Assembly: GCA_963748005.1 (NCBI GenBank)
Contig: CAVVHH010000002.1
Span: 2,542,001 to 2,606,000 of the forward strand
Length of the DNA: 64,000 bases
Source: CAILZL01 sp963748005
Lineage (GTDB): Bacteria; Pseudomonadota; Gammaproteobacteria; Steroidobacterales; Steroidobacteraceae
Reading direction: 5' to 3'
The translations under genes were made by a program, and so were the position numbers. The notes under the pieces are model-generated. The model made no database searches. It saw only the letters and a program-made list of their open reading frames with translations, and was not told the origin of the DNA. Below are positions 55,939 through 64,000 of the stretch, piece by piece (the stretch's first letter is position 1; the number at the start of each line of letters is the position of its first letter).

Positions 55939-55991
55939 GCTTGGTCCATTCACGCATAATGAAGTGCCATGTCATCGGGCTCGGGGGTTCT

Positions 55992-56426
55992 GTGAAATTT
56001 TCTATCGGATTCGTGCTGGCTGTCATTCTGCTGTCAACTGCGGCGCCGGTGATGGCGCATCATTCGTATGCCATGTTCGATCTCAACACGCGGGCCACCA
56101 TCAGCGGCAGTGTCGCCAAAGTGGAATGGAGTAATCCGCATGTGTTCGTCTGGGTATACGTGCCCAATGCCAAGGGCGCCCATGACCTGTACGGAATTGA
56201 AGCCGGCGCCGTCAGCCTGCTGACGCGTTATGGCTGGACCAAGAACACTGTGAAGGCTGGTGAACAGGTCACCGTGGAATACTTTCCGCTGAAGGACAAG
56301 AGACCCGGTGGCGCTTTCATCAAACTGACGCATGCCGATGGCAGCGTGACGCGCAATGAGCCTTTTGCTCCGGGCGGCAGTGATCCATCCGCCTATCGCG
56401 TCAAGCCAGCGGAGGCCAGCAAATGA
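55992..56426 (+). CDS. DUF6152 protein (first gene of a pair)
   Basis: 144 aa from a GTG at 55992 after CGGGGG; ATG 55959 lacks a ribosome site. The signal peptide ends PVMA|HHSYAMFD (residues 23-24 His-His). TISGSVAKVEWSNPHVFVWVY has the Asn-Pro-His; LLTRYGWTKNTVKAGEQVTVEYFP is the second block. The stop overlaps the partner gene start by ATGA. Confidence 0.8.
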   Translation: MKFSIGFVLAVILLSTAAPVMAHHSYAMFDLNTRATISGSVAKVEWSNPHVFVWVYVPNAKGAHDLYGIEAGAVSLLTRYGWTKNTVKAGEQVTVEYFPLKDKRPGGAFIKLTHADGSVTRNEPFAPGGSDPSAYRVKPAEASK

Positions 56427-57250
56427 TCCGGTCCTCAATGACACAGCTGCCATGTATGGCTGTCACGGCGATCATGCTCGCGGGATGTGGTGCAAAAGAA
56501 TCTGAGAAGGTGGTGGCAGCACAGGCTTCCGCACCCGGCATGAGCTACGAATCGCTCGCTGCGCTGCCTGACTGGAGTGGCGCATGGGGTGCACTGGTGC
56601 GCCCAACCACACCCGTGACCGACCTGCTGTTGCAGGAGCCTTCGCCGTTGCAGCCTGCCGCTCTTGAAGAGCTGCGCGCTACCAGAAAGGCCACGGATGC
56701 GGGGATCGATCCTGGCCTGGCCACGGCAGACTATTGTCGTCCTTTTGCATATGGCGGTCTGAATGCAGGTCTCGAGGCGCGCCTCGAATTTCTGTATACG
56801 CCGGGTCGAGTCACCATTACCTCGGAAGGCGGTCTCATCCGTCGCATCTACACTGATGGCAGAAAGCTGCCTGACGAGATTGAGGAGTCCAATGCCGGGA
56901 CTTCAATCGGTCACTGGGAGGGCAAGACCCTGGTCGTTGAAACTGTCGGCCTGAGTCCCGATGCCGACATCTTCGGCGTGCGTGTCGCTCCATCGATCGG
57001 CAAAAATGCCAGAACTACGGAGCACATCTTCCTCAGAGACGATGGTGTGCTCGAGGTCGACACGATTCTGGATGCGCCCGAGGTGCTGCGCCAGCCCCTG
57101 GAATTCAAGATGACCTATAAACGCATCGGTGATCGCCCAATGGGCGAGTACAACGCCTGCCCGAAGTACGACCGGGCCATCGACCCCGACACCGGCAAGC
57201 AGCGCTTCGACCTGACGCCCCCGGCTGATCTTCTCCCGCCGCCGAAGTAG
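56423..57250 (+). CDS. DUF6152-partner family lipoprotein
   Basis: 275 aa; ATG overlaps the DUF6152 stop. The signal has a lipobox (AIMLAGCG) and so would be lipidated at the Cys. Partner-family blocks: LPDWSGAWGALV, YTPGRVTITSEGGLIRRIYTDGR, NAGTSIGHWEGKTLVVETVGL, and DTILDAPEVLRQPL. The lipid anchor would hold the domain at a membrane while the DUF6152 protein is free in the periplasm, if both reach it. Confidence 0.77.
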   Translation: MIRSSMTQLPCMAVTAIMLAGCGAKESEKVVAAQASAPGMSYESLAALPDWSGAWGALVRPTTPVTDLLLQEPSPLQPAALEELRATRKATDAGIDPGLATADYCRPFAYGGLNAGLEARLEFLYTPGRVTITSEGGLIRRIYTDGRKLPDEIEESNAGTSIGHWEGKTLVVETVGLSPDADIFGVRVAPSIGKNARTTEHIFLRDDGVLEVDTILDAPEVLRQPLEFKMTYKRIGDRPMGEYNACPKYDRAIDPDTGKQRFDLTPPADLLPPPK

Positions 57251-57296
57251 CGGCGAGATCGGGCGCAGCGCAGTGTTACGCAAGCCAGTACGTGAG

Positions 57297-58043
57297 CTAG
57301 AACAAATCACGAATGCTGTCGATCAGCCGCGCCGATGGCGGTAATTCCTTTTCATCACCGGGCAGGAATTTTCCGGTTTTGACCAGACAGCCCTGCAGGC
57401 CGGCGTCAATGGCGCCGGCAATATCGGCAACCACATCATCGCCGACCATCAGACAGCTTTCGGCTGGTAGCTTCGTGGAAGCGACCACTTGTGCGAAGAA
57501 TGCTGCGCTGGGTTTGCCCATGATGATGGCCTCGACGTCCGCCGCCCATTCGATTGCACGTATAAATGCGCCTGCGTCGAGCATCAGGCCGGCATCGTCC
57601 ATGAAATATTTGTTCATGCCGATGCCGATCAGCGGCGCACCGTTTTTGCAGAGCTGAAACGCGGTATTGAGATTGCCGTAGTTGAGATCATCGCGCGCAT
57701 CGCCGAGCACGACGCAGTTCGGGTTGTGCTGATCGAGTGCGGCAAACTCGGTACGAATTGCAGCGTGCAGCAGCAGGTAGGGACGCAAGCGTTGCTGCTG
57801 CAAGTACGCCTGTGCCGCCATCGGTGCGGTGAACATTTCTTCCGGGCGCGCATCGAACCCCATGCGCTGCAAATCGGTGACCAGCGTCGCTGCGGTCTTG
57901 GTCGCGGTATTGGTTACAAAGCGGATGATGAGATTGCGTTTGCGCGCCTCGTCAACCATTTCGCGCGCACCGGCAATGACGCGGTTGCCGTCGTAGAGCA
58001 CGCCACTGAGGTCCAGCAGTAGTGCATCGTAGCCCGGGGACAT
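57297..58043 (-). CDS. LHPP/HDHD2-like HAD phosphatase
   Basis: 248 aa. ATG 58043 sits six bases after GGAGG; an ATG at 58061 lacks that site. Motif I is LLLDLSGVLYDG, where the usual second Asp is Ser, exactly as in the LHPP branch of HAD-IIA enzymes. Other motifs: FVTNTATKTAATL (motif II), IMGKPSAAFFAQ (Lys) and CLMVGDDVVADIAGAIDAG (motif IV). LHPP relatives act on phospho-lysine, phospho-histidine or pyrophosphate. It is cytosolic and alone in its unit. Confidence 0.85.
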   Translation of the reverse strand: MSPGYDALLLDLSGVLYDGNRVIAGAREMVDEARKRNLIIRFVTNTATKTAATLVTDLQRMGFDARPEEMFTAPMAAQAYLQQQRLRPYLLLHAAIRTEFAALDQHNPNCVVLGDARDDLNYGNLNTAFQLCKNGAPLIGIGMNKYFMDDAGLMLDAGAFIRAIEWAADVEAIIMGKPSAAFFAQVVASTKLPAESCLMVGDDVVADIAGAIDAGLQGCLVKTGKFLPGDEKELPPSARLIDSIRDLF

Positions 58044-58527
58044 CAGCGCCTCCGCACCCATCAGAACCAGTACGCGAAATAGAATATGCCATCGTGCCCA
58101 ATCGACGCGAGCGTATTCCCGGCATAGGCCAGACCAATCCGGTCCTGTTCGGGTACATGCTTCAAGAGATGGGGGCTGAAGTGTGACCGGATTGAACGCA
58201 GCCTTCTGTACCTGCGCAACGAATCTTGCCCTCAAGAACGACAGGCGATGAATGACAGCGCTCGCACGCCTGCTTTGTCTGTCACAAGCGGCGGGTGACA
58301 GCTAAATGACAGCCCCCGCTGATACGTTCTGAATGTTCGTTATTCTATGTCTACGATAATGCTGCGGTTTACACTCAAAAAGTCACTCACTCGACATCTG
58401 CAGTGACCACATCCAGCCAGGTAAGTCCTCCACTTTATCTCGTCAGTTAACAAGGGTGAGTACCGTGTCCGGCACAGCCGGATAACGCTATAAAAAAATA
58501 TCGACATCGAGACTGGAGAATCGAGTA
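58044..58527. other. Divergent gap without a supported gene
   Basis: GTTCGTTATTCTATG near 58335-58349 loosely resembles the TTATTCT part of the shared upstream motif and lies about 180 bases before the cytochrome-PQQ gene. AT content rises before 58500. Nothing else is recognisable. Confidence 0.4.
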
Positions 58528-60886
58528 ATGAAAGTCTTGTCTGCGGGGATCTTCTTGTTTCTGTCGGCATATGCCGCAGTAACGAATGCAGCGACCAATG
58601 ACGGTGGCCTGTTCACTTTGCAGCAGGCGCGCGCCGGAGAGTCCGTCTATCTGCGCGAATGCTCTTCATGTCACAACGTCAATCTTGCGGGTGGCGAGGA
58701 AGGTGTTGCATTGCTCGGCACTGCATTCCTCGAGCGATGGGCCAACCAGCCGCTGTCCGCGCTCTATGCTGTGACTCAGGGCACCATGCCCAAGGTCAAT
58801 CCCGGTGGGTTGAGTCCAGCACAATACCGGCAAGTGCTGGCCTACATGTTGCTGGCCAATGGTTATCCGGCCGGCGACAAGGAATTGTCGGGTGGTATCG
58901 CCGAATTGAGCGCCATGCAATTGCCACAGCCCAGTGGCGACGCTCAGGCATTGCTGGCCAGGCTCGATGGCCTGGTGCAGACCAGCAGTCAGAAATCCGT
59001 GGACTGGGCGCATGTGCGCGGCGATGAAGGCAGCAGCTGTCTATTCCGCACTCGACCAGATCAATGCGGACAACGTCAGCAAGCTGAACATTGCCTGGCG
59101 CTGGAACGCCCGAATTTCGGCGCAAGTCCCGAGTTCAATTTCCAGTCCACACCGATCATGGTGAAGGGCAGGATTTACACCACCGCCGGTAACCGCCGTG
59201 ACGCCGTGGCCATCGATGCGGCGACGGTGAAACACTGTGGATGCACCGGCTCGACGAAGGTGAACGCGGTGAACACGCGCCGCGGCGGTGGTTCCGGCAG
59301 AGGTGTGGCCTATACCGAGATCAATGGTCAGGGACGGATCTACTACATCACGCCGGGCTATCGTCTGGTGGGTCTGGATGCATCGACGGGCCAGCCGCTG
59401 AAAATTTTGGCGACTGCGGCGTCATCGATCTCAAGACCCAGCTCGATCAGGAAGTCGATCTGGTCAGCGATCCGATCGGCGCGAGCTCGGCACCGGTGAT
59501 CGTCAAAGGTGTGGTTATCGTGGGTTCGGCGTTTCCTTCAGGACGTGCGCCGCCTTCGAAAAAAATGGTGGCGGGTCATATCCTGGGGTTCGACGCAGTG
59601 ACCGGCAAGCGGCGCTGGATTTTCCATACCGTTCCGCAGGGACAAGGAGTTCGGTGCTGAGACCTGGGAACAAGAGTCCTGGCGCTATACGGGCAATACC
59701 GGCGCATGGGCACAGTTGTCAGCGGATTCCAAATTGGGACTGGTGTATATCCCGGTTGAAGAAGGCACTGGCGATTACTATGGCGGTCATCGTCCGGGCA
59801 ACAATCTCTTCAGCCAGAGCCTGGTAGCGCTGGATGCGGCAACCGGCAAACGCGTCTGGTACTTCCAGCTGGTGCATCACGACATCTGGGATCTGGATCC
59901 GCCCGACTGCGCCCGTGCTGTACGACTATCCCACTGCCTGGTGGCGTGGTTCCCGGCGGTGGCGCAGGCCACCAAGCAGGGTTCGATATATGCCTTTGAT
60001 CGCCGCAACGGCAAACCGATCTGGCCGATCGAGGAGCGTCCGGTGCCGGCATCTGTGGTGCCGGGCGAAAAGACATGCGCCGACCCAGCCGTTCCCGACA
60101 CGGCCCAAGGCGTTTGCGCCGCTGGGGATGACAGAAGAGTGGCTGAATGATCTGACGCCGGAGATTCACGCCGAAGCCAGGCGCATCGCCGCCGAATACA
60201 CATTGGGCGCGCTGTTTACGCCACCGACTCTCACCACAAAGACCAACAAGGGAACCATCTCCCTGCCCGGAACCGGCGGGGCAGCGAACTGGCCCGGTGC
60301 GGTGGTCGATCAGGAAACCTCCATTCTGTATGTCGGGTCCGCAATGATCCCCAAGGTAGTGGGCATGATCAAAAGTCCCCGGTCCGACATGAACTACGTC
60401 GGGTCGAGTCCGCGCATCGATGGACCATTTGGCTTGCCGCTGAACAAGCCGCCCTATGGCACGATCACGGCGATCGATATGAAGACCGGCAGACAGCTCT
60501 GGCAGATTGCCAATGGCGATACGCCCGACTACATCAGGAACAATCCGAAACTCAAGGGTGTGGATCTGCCGCCCACGGGACACCCGGAACGTGCACGCAT
60601 GCTGGTGACCAGGACACTGTTGTTCGCAGGTGAAGGCTCCGGGCTCTATGTGTCAGGACCGGGCGGTGGCGGCAAGAAATTTCGAGCGTACGACAAAAAA
60701 ACGGGCAAGGTACTGTGGGAAATGGAACTGCCCGCCAACGCATCGGGAACGCCGATGACCTACAGCCTTAACGATGAGCAATACATTGTTGTGCCCATCG
60801 GCGCGAGGGGCTTGGCCGGCGAGCTGGTCGCACTCAAATTGACAGAGCCGGGTGCCGCTCAACCCACCTATCGCTCGGATGAATGA
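58528..60886 (+). pseudogene. Cytochrome c-PQQ dehydrogenase gene with about nine frameshifts
   Basis: The 5' part encodes a signal peptide and a cytochrome c domain with haem motif CSSCH (residue about 48) and later TQGTMPKVNPGG. PQQ-propeller parts follow in alternating frames: SALDQINADNVSKLNIAWRW, NFGASPEFNFQSTPIMV, ETLWMHRLDEGERG, GRIYYITPGYRLVGLDASTG, VIDLKTQLDQEVDLVSDPIG, EFGAETWEQESWRYTGN, ATKQGSIYAFDRRNGKPIWP and from about 60080 an unbroken end. Frame changes fall near 59035, 59113, 59228, 59282, 59402, 59650, 59908, 59945 and 60077, each a single base. The intact protein (about 780 aa) would be a periplasmic quinoprotein alcohol/sugar dehydrogenase. Either the gene is decaying or this patch has sequencing errors. 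Confidence 0.85.
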
Positions 60887-61010
60887 CAATTCCTTGCCGG
60901 CGAGTCATCGACGATGACTCGCTGACGATCCCCGCGCAGGTTCCATCAGCGATGTGCACGCTGGTGCGGTGGCACATGAACCGGGGCCGGCTGCATGCGT
61001 GCAGCCTTGC

Positions 61011-61031
61011 GTGATGAGATACTCTTGGCGC
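61011..61031 (+). promoter_or_regulatory. Shared upstream motif, weaker copy I
   Basis: GTGATGAGATACTCTTGGCG, 25 bases before the TIM-barrel gene. Matches TACTCTTG only, so weak. Confidence 0.28.
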
Positions 61032-61055
61032 ACAGTGCGCGCCGGGGGGAACGAA

Positions 61056-62009
61056 ATGCATACCATCAATCGCCGTTCGTTTGTCGCCGGCGCGGGCGCG
61101 CTGATCGCTGCAGCCATTCCAGCTGGCGCGGCTATGGCGCAGGCGTTGCGACCCGCGCTCAAATTGACGGCCACGCAGGCCGCGCGTCTGGCCATGACCA
61201 CGGCGTGCTTCCGGCACAATTTCACGCCACCCGTGGGCGAGCCAGCGACGAGCGGACCGAAGCTCGACATGCTGACGACACCGAAATTCCTGAAGGACAC
61301 CTTCGGCATCACGAATATGGAGGTCTGGGGCCCCATGGTGCCGGACACTTCGCTCGACTATGCGCGCAAGATGCGCGCAGCGGCTGAAGCAGTCGGCGGG
61401 CGGATCATCAACGTGCAGATTGACGGCAACTACGATCTGTCTGCCGCCGATCCGAAGCGTCGAGAGGACTCGATCGCGTTCGTCAAGAGCTGGATGGATC
61501 GGGCCAATGCGGCGGGCAGCCCGAGTGTACGGATCAATATCGGTGGTGGTCCCAAGGGCACACCGCTGGCGCTTGAGCCAGCGCTGAAATCATTCCATAC
61601 CCTGATTGACTACGGCGGCTCCATAGGCGTGACGGTGCTGACCGAAAATCACGGTGGCGTCGGTGGCAATATCGACAATTGCGTTGCATTCCTGCGCGCG
61701 CTCAATGACAAAACGCCGCGCGCGATCATCGATTGGGGCAGTTCGGACGCGGTCACTCCCGAAGCACGACTCGCTGATCTCAGCAAGATGTTTCCTTATC
61801 TCGCGCTGGTATCGGCCAAGGGCATGCATTTCGACCAGAACTATCGCCACGTCGACTATCCGATCGGCCCACTTGTCCGCGCCACTGAAGCGATAGGGTT
61901 CCGCGGCATCTACTCGATCGAACTTTACGCCGAGCCTGACCATCCGCAAGATCCGGTCGCCGCGGCGCGCACGATGATCGCGGAGATCGTGCCGGAGTTG
62001 CGGAGCTGA
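61056..62009 (+). CDS. Tat-exported sugar phosphate isomerase/epimerase-like TIM barrel
   Basis: 317 aa; GGGGGGAACG precedes ATG 61056. The twin-arginine signal (MHTINRRSFVAGAGALIAAA) leads to an AP-endonuclease-2-type (xylose isomerase-like) barrel. Likely metal ligands lie in VTVLTENHGGVGG (Glu/His), RAIIDWGSSDAVTP (Asp), KGMHFDQNYRHVDYP (His/Asp) and YSIELYAEPDHP (Glu). The fold covers sugar epimerases, isomerases and lyases. It is another exported member of a mainly cytosolic family and lies downstream of the broken PQQ gene. Confidence 0.83.
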   Translation: MHTINRRSFVAGAGALIAAAIPAGAAMAQALRPALKLTATQAARLAMTTACFRHNFTPPVGEPATSGPKLDMLTTPKFLKDTFGITNMEVWGPMVPDTSLDYARKMRAAAEAVGGRIINVQIDGNYDLSAADPKRREDSIAFVKSWMDRANAAGSPSVRINIGGGPKGTPLALEPALKSFHTLIDYGGSIGVTVLTENHGGVGGNIDNCVAFLRALNDKTPRAIIDWGSSDAVTPEARLADLSKMFPYLALVSAKGMHFDQNYRHVDYPIGPLVRATEAIGFRGIYSIELYAEPDHPQDPVAAARTMIAEIVPELRS

Positions 62010-62043
62010 CGAGCGAGAAAGGTCGGTATGACCGGACCGTACT

Positions 62044-63768
62044 TCAGGTCGCTGACTTGAGCGGCACCACATCGAAGGCGATGGTGGTGCGGGTTTTCGG
62101 CGCGTGGAACGGCACGGTGCCGTGCCACATGTACGAGGGAAACAGCACCAGTCGCCCGGGCTGAGGCTGTATCACGCGTCGCACTGGTTGCGCGAATCCC
62201 AGGTCATAGGAAGGCTCACCGAACTTGATCCAGCCTTCTTTTCTTTCGGTATCAACTTCGGTGCCGGGCAGCGACACGTAATAGGCCGAACTGATCCAGC
62301 CACCGGGATGCAGATGGTTGGCATGAAAGCCGCGATCGCACAGCCTTGAAGACCACGCGCCTGAAAAAGCGAAATTGCCGGCGCGCCGCGTCAGAAACAG
62401 ATGGCGCTCATCGTACGCCAGGTTATTGATGTAACGGGCTACTCCCTCGCGAATGCGCACTTGTAATGCGCGAACCAGCACATGGTCGGCCTTGAAGAGG
62501 TTGCCCAACGTCTGAGTTCCGCCGCGCAGCGACTGATCGATGGGCTCACGCGCGTCGGAATGCCGGGTGTCGAGCCAGACATTGAGGTCGCGGTTGAATG
62601 ACTCCATGTCGGCATAGCCTTCCGGTGGCTCCAGGTCGATCACCTGGATGAAATCGTCATAGCGGTTGAGTGCGTATTCGCGCTCAGTACCCTGCAGACG
62701 CCAGGCGGTACCCAGCACAGCAAGCCCTATCTGGTCAGTCGGATCGCGCAACAAGGCCTGCGATGCAGCCGCTTCGGCCCTGGCACCATCGCGCGTCACC
62801 AGATAGCCCGTAGCGAGTCCCGTCAGGATGTTCACGTCATCGGGCATCAGCTTGCGCAAGCGCTCGTAGAGATCGATCGCTGCCTCCGCGCGACCCAGCT
62901 TGAGCAGCGCTGATGCTTTGCCGAGCAGTGCGGCTGGAAGACCTGGCGCCTTGGCCAGGGCTTCGTCGTACAGGGCTACGGCACTTTCCATGCGGCCGTC
63001 TTTAACCTGGAATTCGGCCTTGGCCATGGCGAAATAAGGAACACCGGGCATGCGCCGCGTCGCCTCATCATAGGAACGCAGAAACTCTTCATCGCGCTTC
63101 ATGCGGAATAACAGCTGGTTCAGGCCGTGATGCGCGCGCAGATCAGCGGGATTGTCCGCGACCACCTTGCGATAGGCTGCGAGCGCTTCCTCATCGCGCT
63201 GCAAATGCTCCAGCGCCATCGCACGTGATCGCGAAGCCTTGGGATGGTTCGGCACAAGTTTCAAGGCGCGCTCGAAGTGCGCCAGTGCGGCATCAGGTTC
63301 TTCCTTGATGAGCCGCGCCGTGCCACGCGACTGTTCCAACGCAGCGACGACTTCAGGCTGCGTACTTGCAGCGCTGCTCAGCAGGGTCAATGCCTCATCG
63401 GGTTGGTTCTGCTGGTTGAGTACATCGGCCAGACCACACAGGGCTTCCAGCATGCCTGGGCGCAGTCGCAGTGTGGCGCGATAGGCAGATTCGGCTGCAC
63501 CAAGGTCGGCATTCTCCTGACAGGCCATGGCCAGGCCGTGATGAGCTTCGGCAAGATCGGGTTTGATCGCAATGGCCGCTGCGAACACCGCGCGCGCATC
63601 ACCCGGTCGCCCCAGAATCCGCAGCACATGACCGTGGCCCAGTGCTGCGTGCAGATCGTTCGGCGCCAGCGCCCGGGCTCGCCGGTACTGTACTTCTGCA
63701 GCGGCGAAATTCCCCTGGCAAGCCAGTGTATTGGCCTGTTGCAGAGCAGCCTGAAGATCGGTGTTCAT
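62044..63768 (-). CDS. TPR-repeat protein with C-terminal 2OG-Fe(II) oxygenase-like domain
   Basis: 574 aa. Residues 1-345 are about nine tetratricopeptide repeats (AAEVQYRRARALAPNDLHAA, AESAYRATLRLRPGMLEAL, ALAHFERALKLVPNHPKAS, AIDLYERLRKLMPDDVNIL). Residues 370-574 match the putative 2OG-Fe(II) oxygenase domain found after TPRs in proteobacteria: HANHLHPGGWISSAYYVSLP and GRLVLFPSYMWHGTVPFH, then RTTIAFDVV. His in the first and last blocks and the Arg in RTTIAF would bind iron and 2-oxoglutarate. No signal peptide; a protein-modifying hydroxylase is possible. Confidence 0.83.
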   Translation of the reverse strand: MNTDLQAALQQANTLACQGNFAAAEVQYRRARALAPNDLHAALGHGHVLRILGRPGDARAVFAAAIAIKPDLAEAHHGLAMACQENADLGAAESAYRATLRLRPGMLEALCGLADVLNQQNQPDEALTLLSSAASTQPEVVAALEQSRGTARLIKEEPDAALAHFERALKLVPNHPKASRSRAMALEHLQRDEEALAAYRKVVADNPADLRAHHGLNQLLFRMKRDEEFLRSYDEATRRMPGVPYFAMAKAEFQVKDGRMESAVALYDEALAKAPGLPAALLGKASALLKLGRAEAAIDLYERLRKLMPDDVNILTGLATGYLVTRDGARAEAAASQALLRDPTDQIGLAVLGTAWRLQGTEREYALNRYDDFIQVIDLEPPEGYADMESFNRDLNVWLDTRHSDAREPIDQSLRGGTQTLGNLFKADHVLVRALQVRIREGVARYINNLAYDERHLFLTRRAGNFAFSGAWSSRLCDRGFHANHLHPGGWISSAYYVSLPGTEVDTERKEGWIKFGEPSYDLGFAQPVRRVIQPQPGRLVLFPSYMWHGTVPFHAPKTRTTIAFDVVPLKSAT

Positions 63769-64000
63769 GATCGCTTGTTCATTGGCAGTGGAGCTGTTTC
63801 AGAGTGATCCAGTCACTTATGTTCTGAAACAAACGCCCAATACTGTTTCCCCGCAATGTACTTTCCGCGTGTTCAACTGTTCACTGGTACCGGCATACCT
63901 GCGATCACCCGCACTGCGTCTGTCAGCGCAAACGCCGCGACAGAATGCATTCCTGTCGTGGTGGAATCGCTGAAGTCCTGATTTTCATGGAGCACTGAAG
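63769..64000. other. Right-edge sequence without a supported gene
   Basis: This is the upstream region of the TPR-oxygenase gene. TTCATTGGCAGTGGAG lies just before it. I see no coding frame with recognisable content up to the edge. Confidence 0.4.

Noticed and set aside
59030..59050. GCTGTCTATTCC inside the PQQ gene as another copy of the shared motif
   Set aside because: It lies in coding sequence for conserved residues (YSALDQ) and lacks the A-tract; chance match.
58528..60886. Programmed frameshifting in the PQQ dehydrogenase gene
   Set aside because: About nine shifts in both directions without slippery sites or structures cannot be programmed; decay or sequence error is far simpler.
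1..64000. CRISPR arrays, tRNA, rRNA, prophage or replication-origin features
   Set aside because: No regularly spaced repeats, no cloverleaf or rRNA-like sequence, no phage structural genes and no iteron or DnaA-box cluster were recognised by reading the sequence; short RNAs could still have been missed.

Overview
This window looks like chromosomal DNA of a GC-rich, free-living Gram-negative bacterium. The likeliest group is a gammaproteobacterium of the Steroidobacteraceae type. That placement is an inference from the mix of families (DUF6152 proteins, PD40/TolB-like proteins, exported CMD and VOC proteins, DUF2277, tcuABC); no marker gene is present. I found no rRNA, tRNA or CRISPR. Codon use and gene density are even throughout, apart from one IS, one MITE-like element and a few broken genes.

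Layout. 1-5.6 kb: edge-truncated PepSY membrane protein, exported gamma-glutamyltransferase-like enzyme, ParE-type toxin-antitoxin pair, exported metallo-beta-lactamase-fold enzyme and a large DUF6152 fusion protein. 6-18 kb: two large secreted repeat proteins with Gly-rich C-terminal tails flank a rhomboid protease gene that an IS5-family element has split. The same stretch holds DUF2277 (plus a truncated second copy), VOC, cupin and PD40 genes. 18-28 kb: a second VOC protein, a MITE-like element, a Tat-exported protein divergent from two carboxymuconolactone decarboxylase-like genes (one a tandem fusion), exported class II aldolase, DUF6152, ceramidase-like enzyme, Tat-exported esterase, and a TetR regulator divergent from a membrane protein. 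28-38.7 kb: GlcG/HbpS-like protein, PD40 protein, exported aldo/keto reductase, Rieske protein, PhoD-type phosphatase, DUF1080 + FG-GAP protein and carboxylesterase. 39-45.7 kb: three tandem exported alpha/beta-hydrolases, an epimerase-like fold protein and a MetE-like protein. 45.9-57 kb: NTF2-like protein, then several DUF6152 genes paired with a second conserved family, around a tricarballylate utilisation operon (tcuABC). 57-64 kb: LHPP-like HAD phosphatase, a cytochrome c-PQQ dehydrogenase gene with many frameshifts, a Tat-exported TIM-barrel protein and a TPR-2OG oxygenase.

Themes. First, an unusual share of the genes encode exported enzymes with Sec or Tat signals, including families that are normally cytosolic. 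The region therefore looks like a periplasmic or extracellular catabolic island for organic acids, esters and perhaps aromatic or sugar-derived compounds. Second, seven DUF6152 domains occur here, and all have the predicted signal-peptidase site directly before His-His, so each mature protein should begin with His. With an invariant Asn-Pro-His later in the domain, this suggests a metal (copper) site of the histidine-brace kind, which is an untested inference. The domain is found both as a gene next to a second family and fused to it in one polypeptide. Third, a short motif resembling GAAAAGGGYGTCTATTCTTG lies upstream of at least seven, perhaps nine, unrelated exported-enzyme genes and may mark a common regulon. 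Four intrinsic terminators or long hairpins separate transcription units in the middle of the window.
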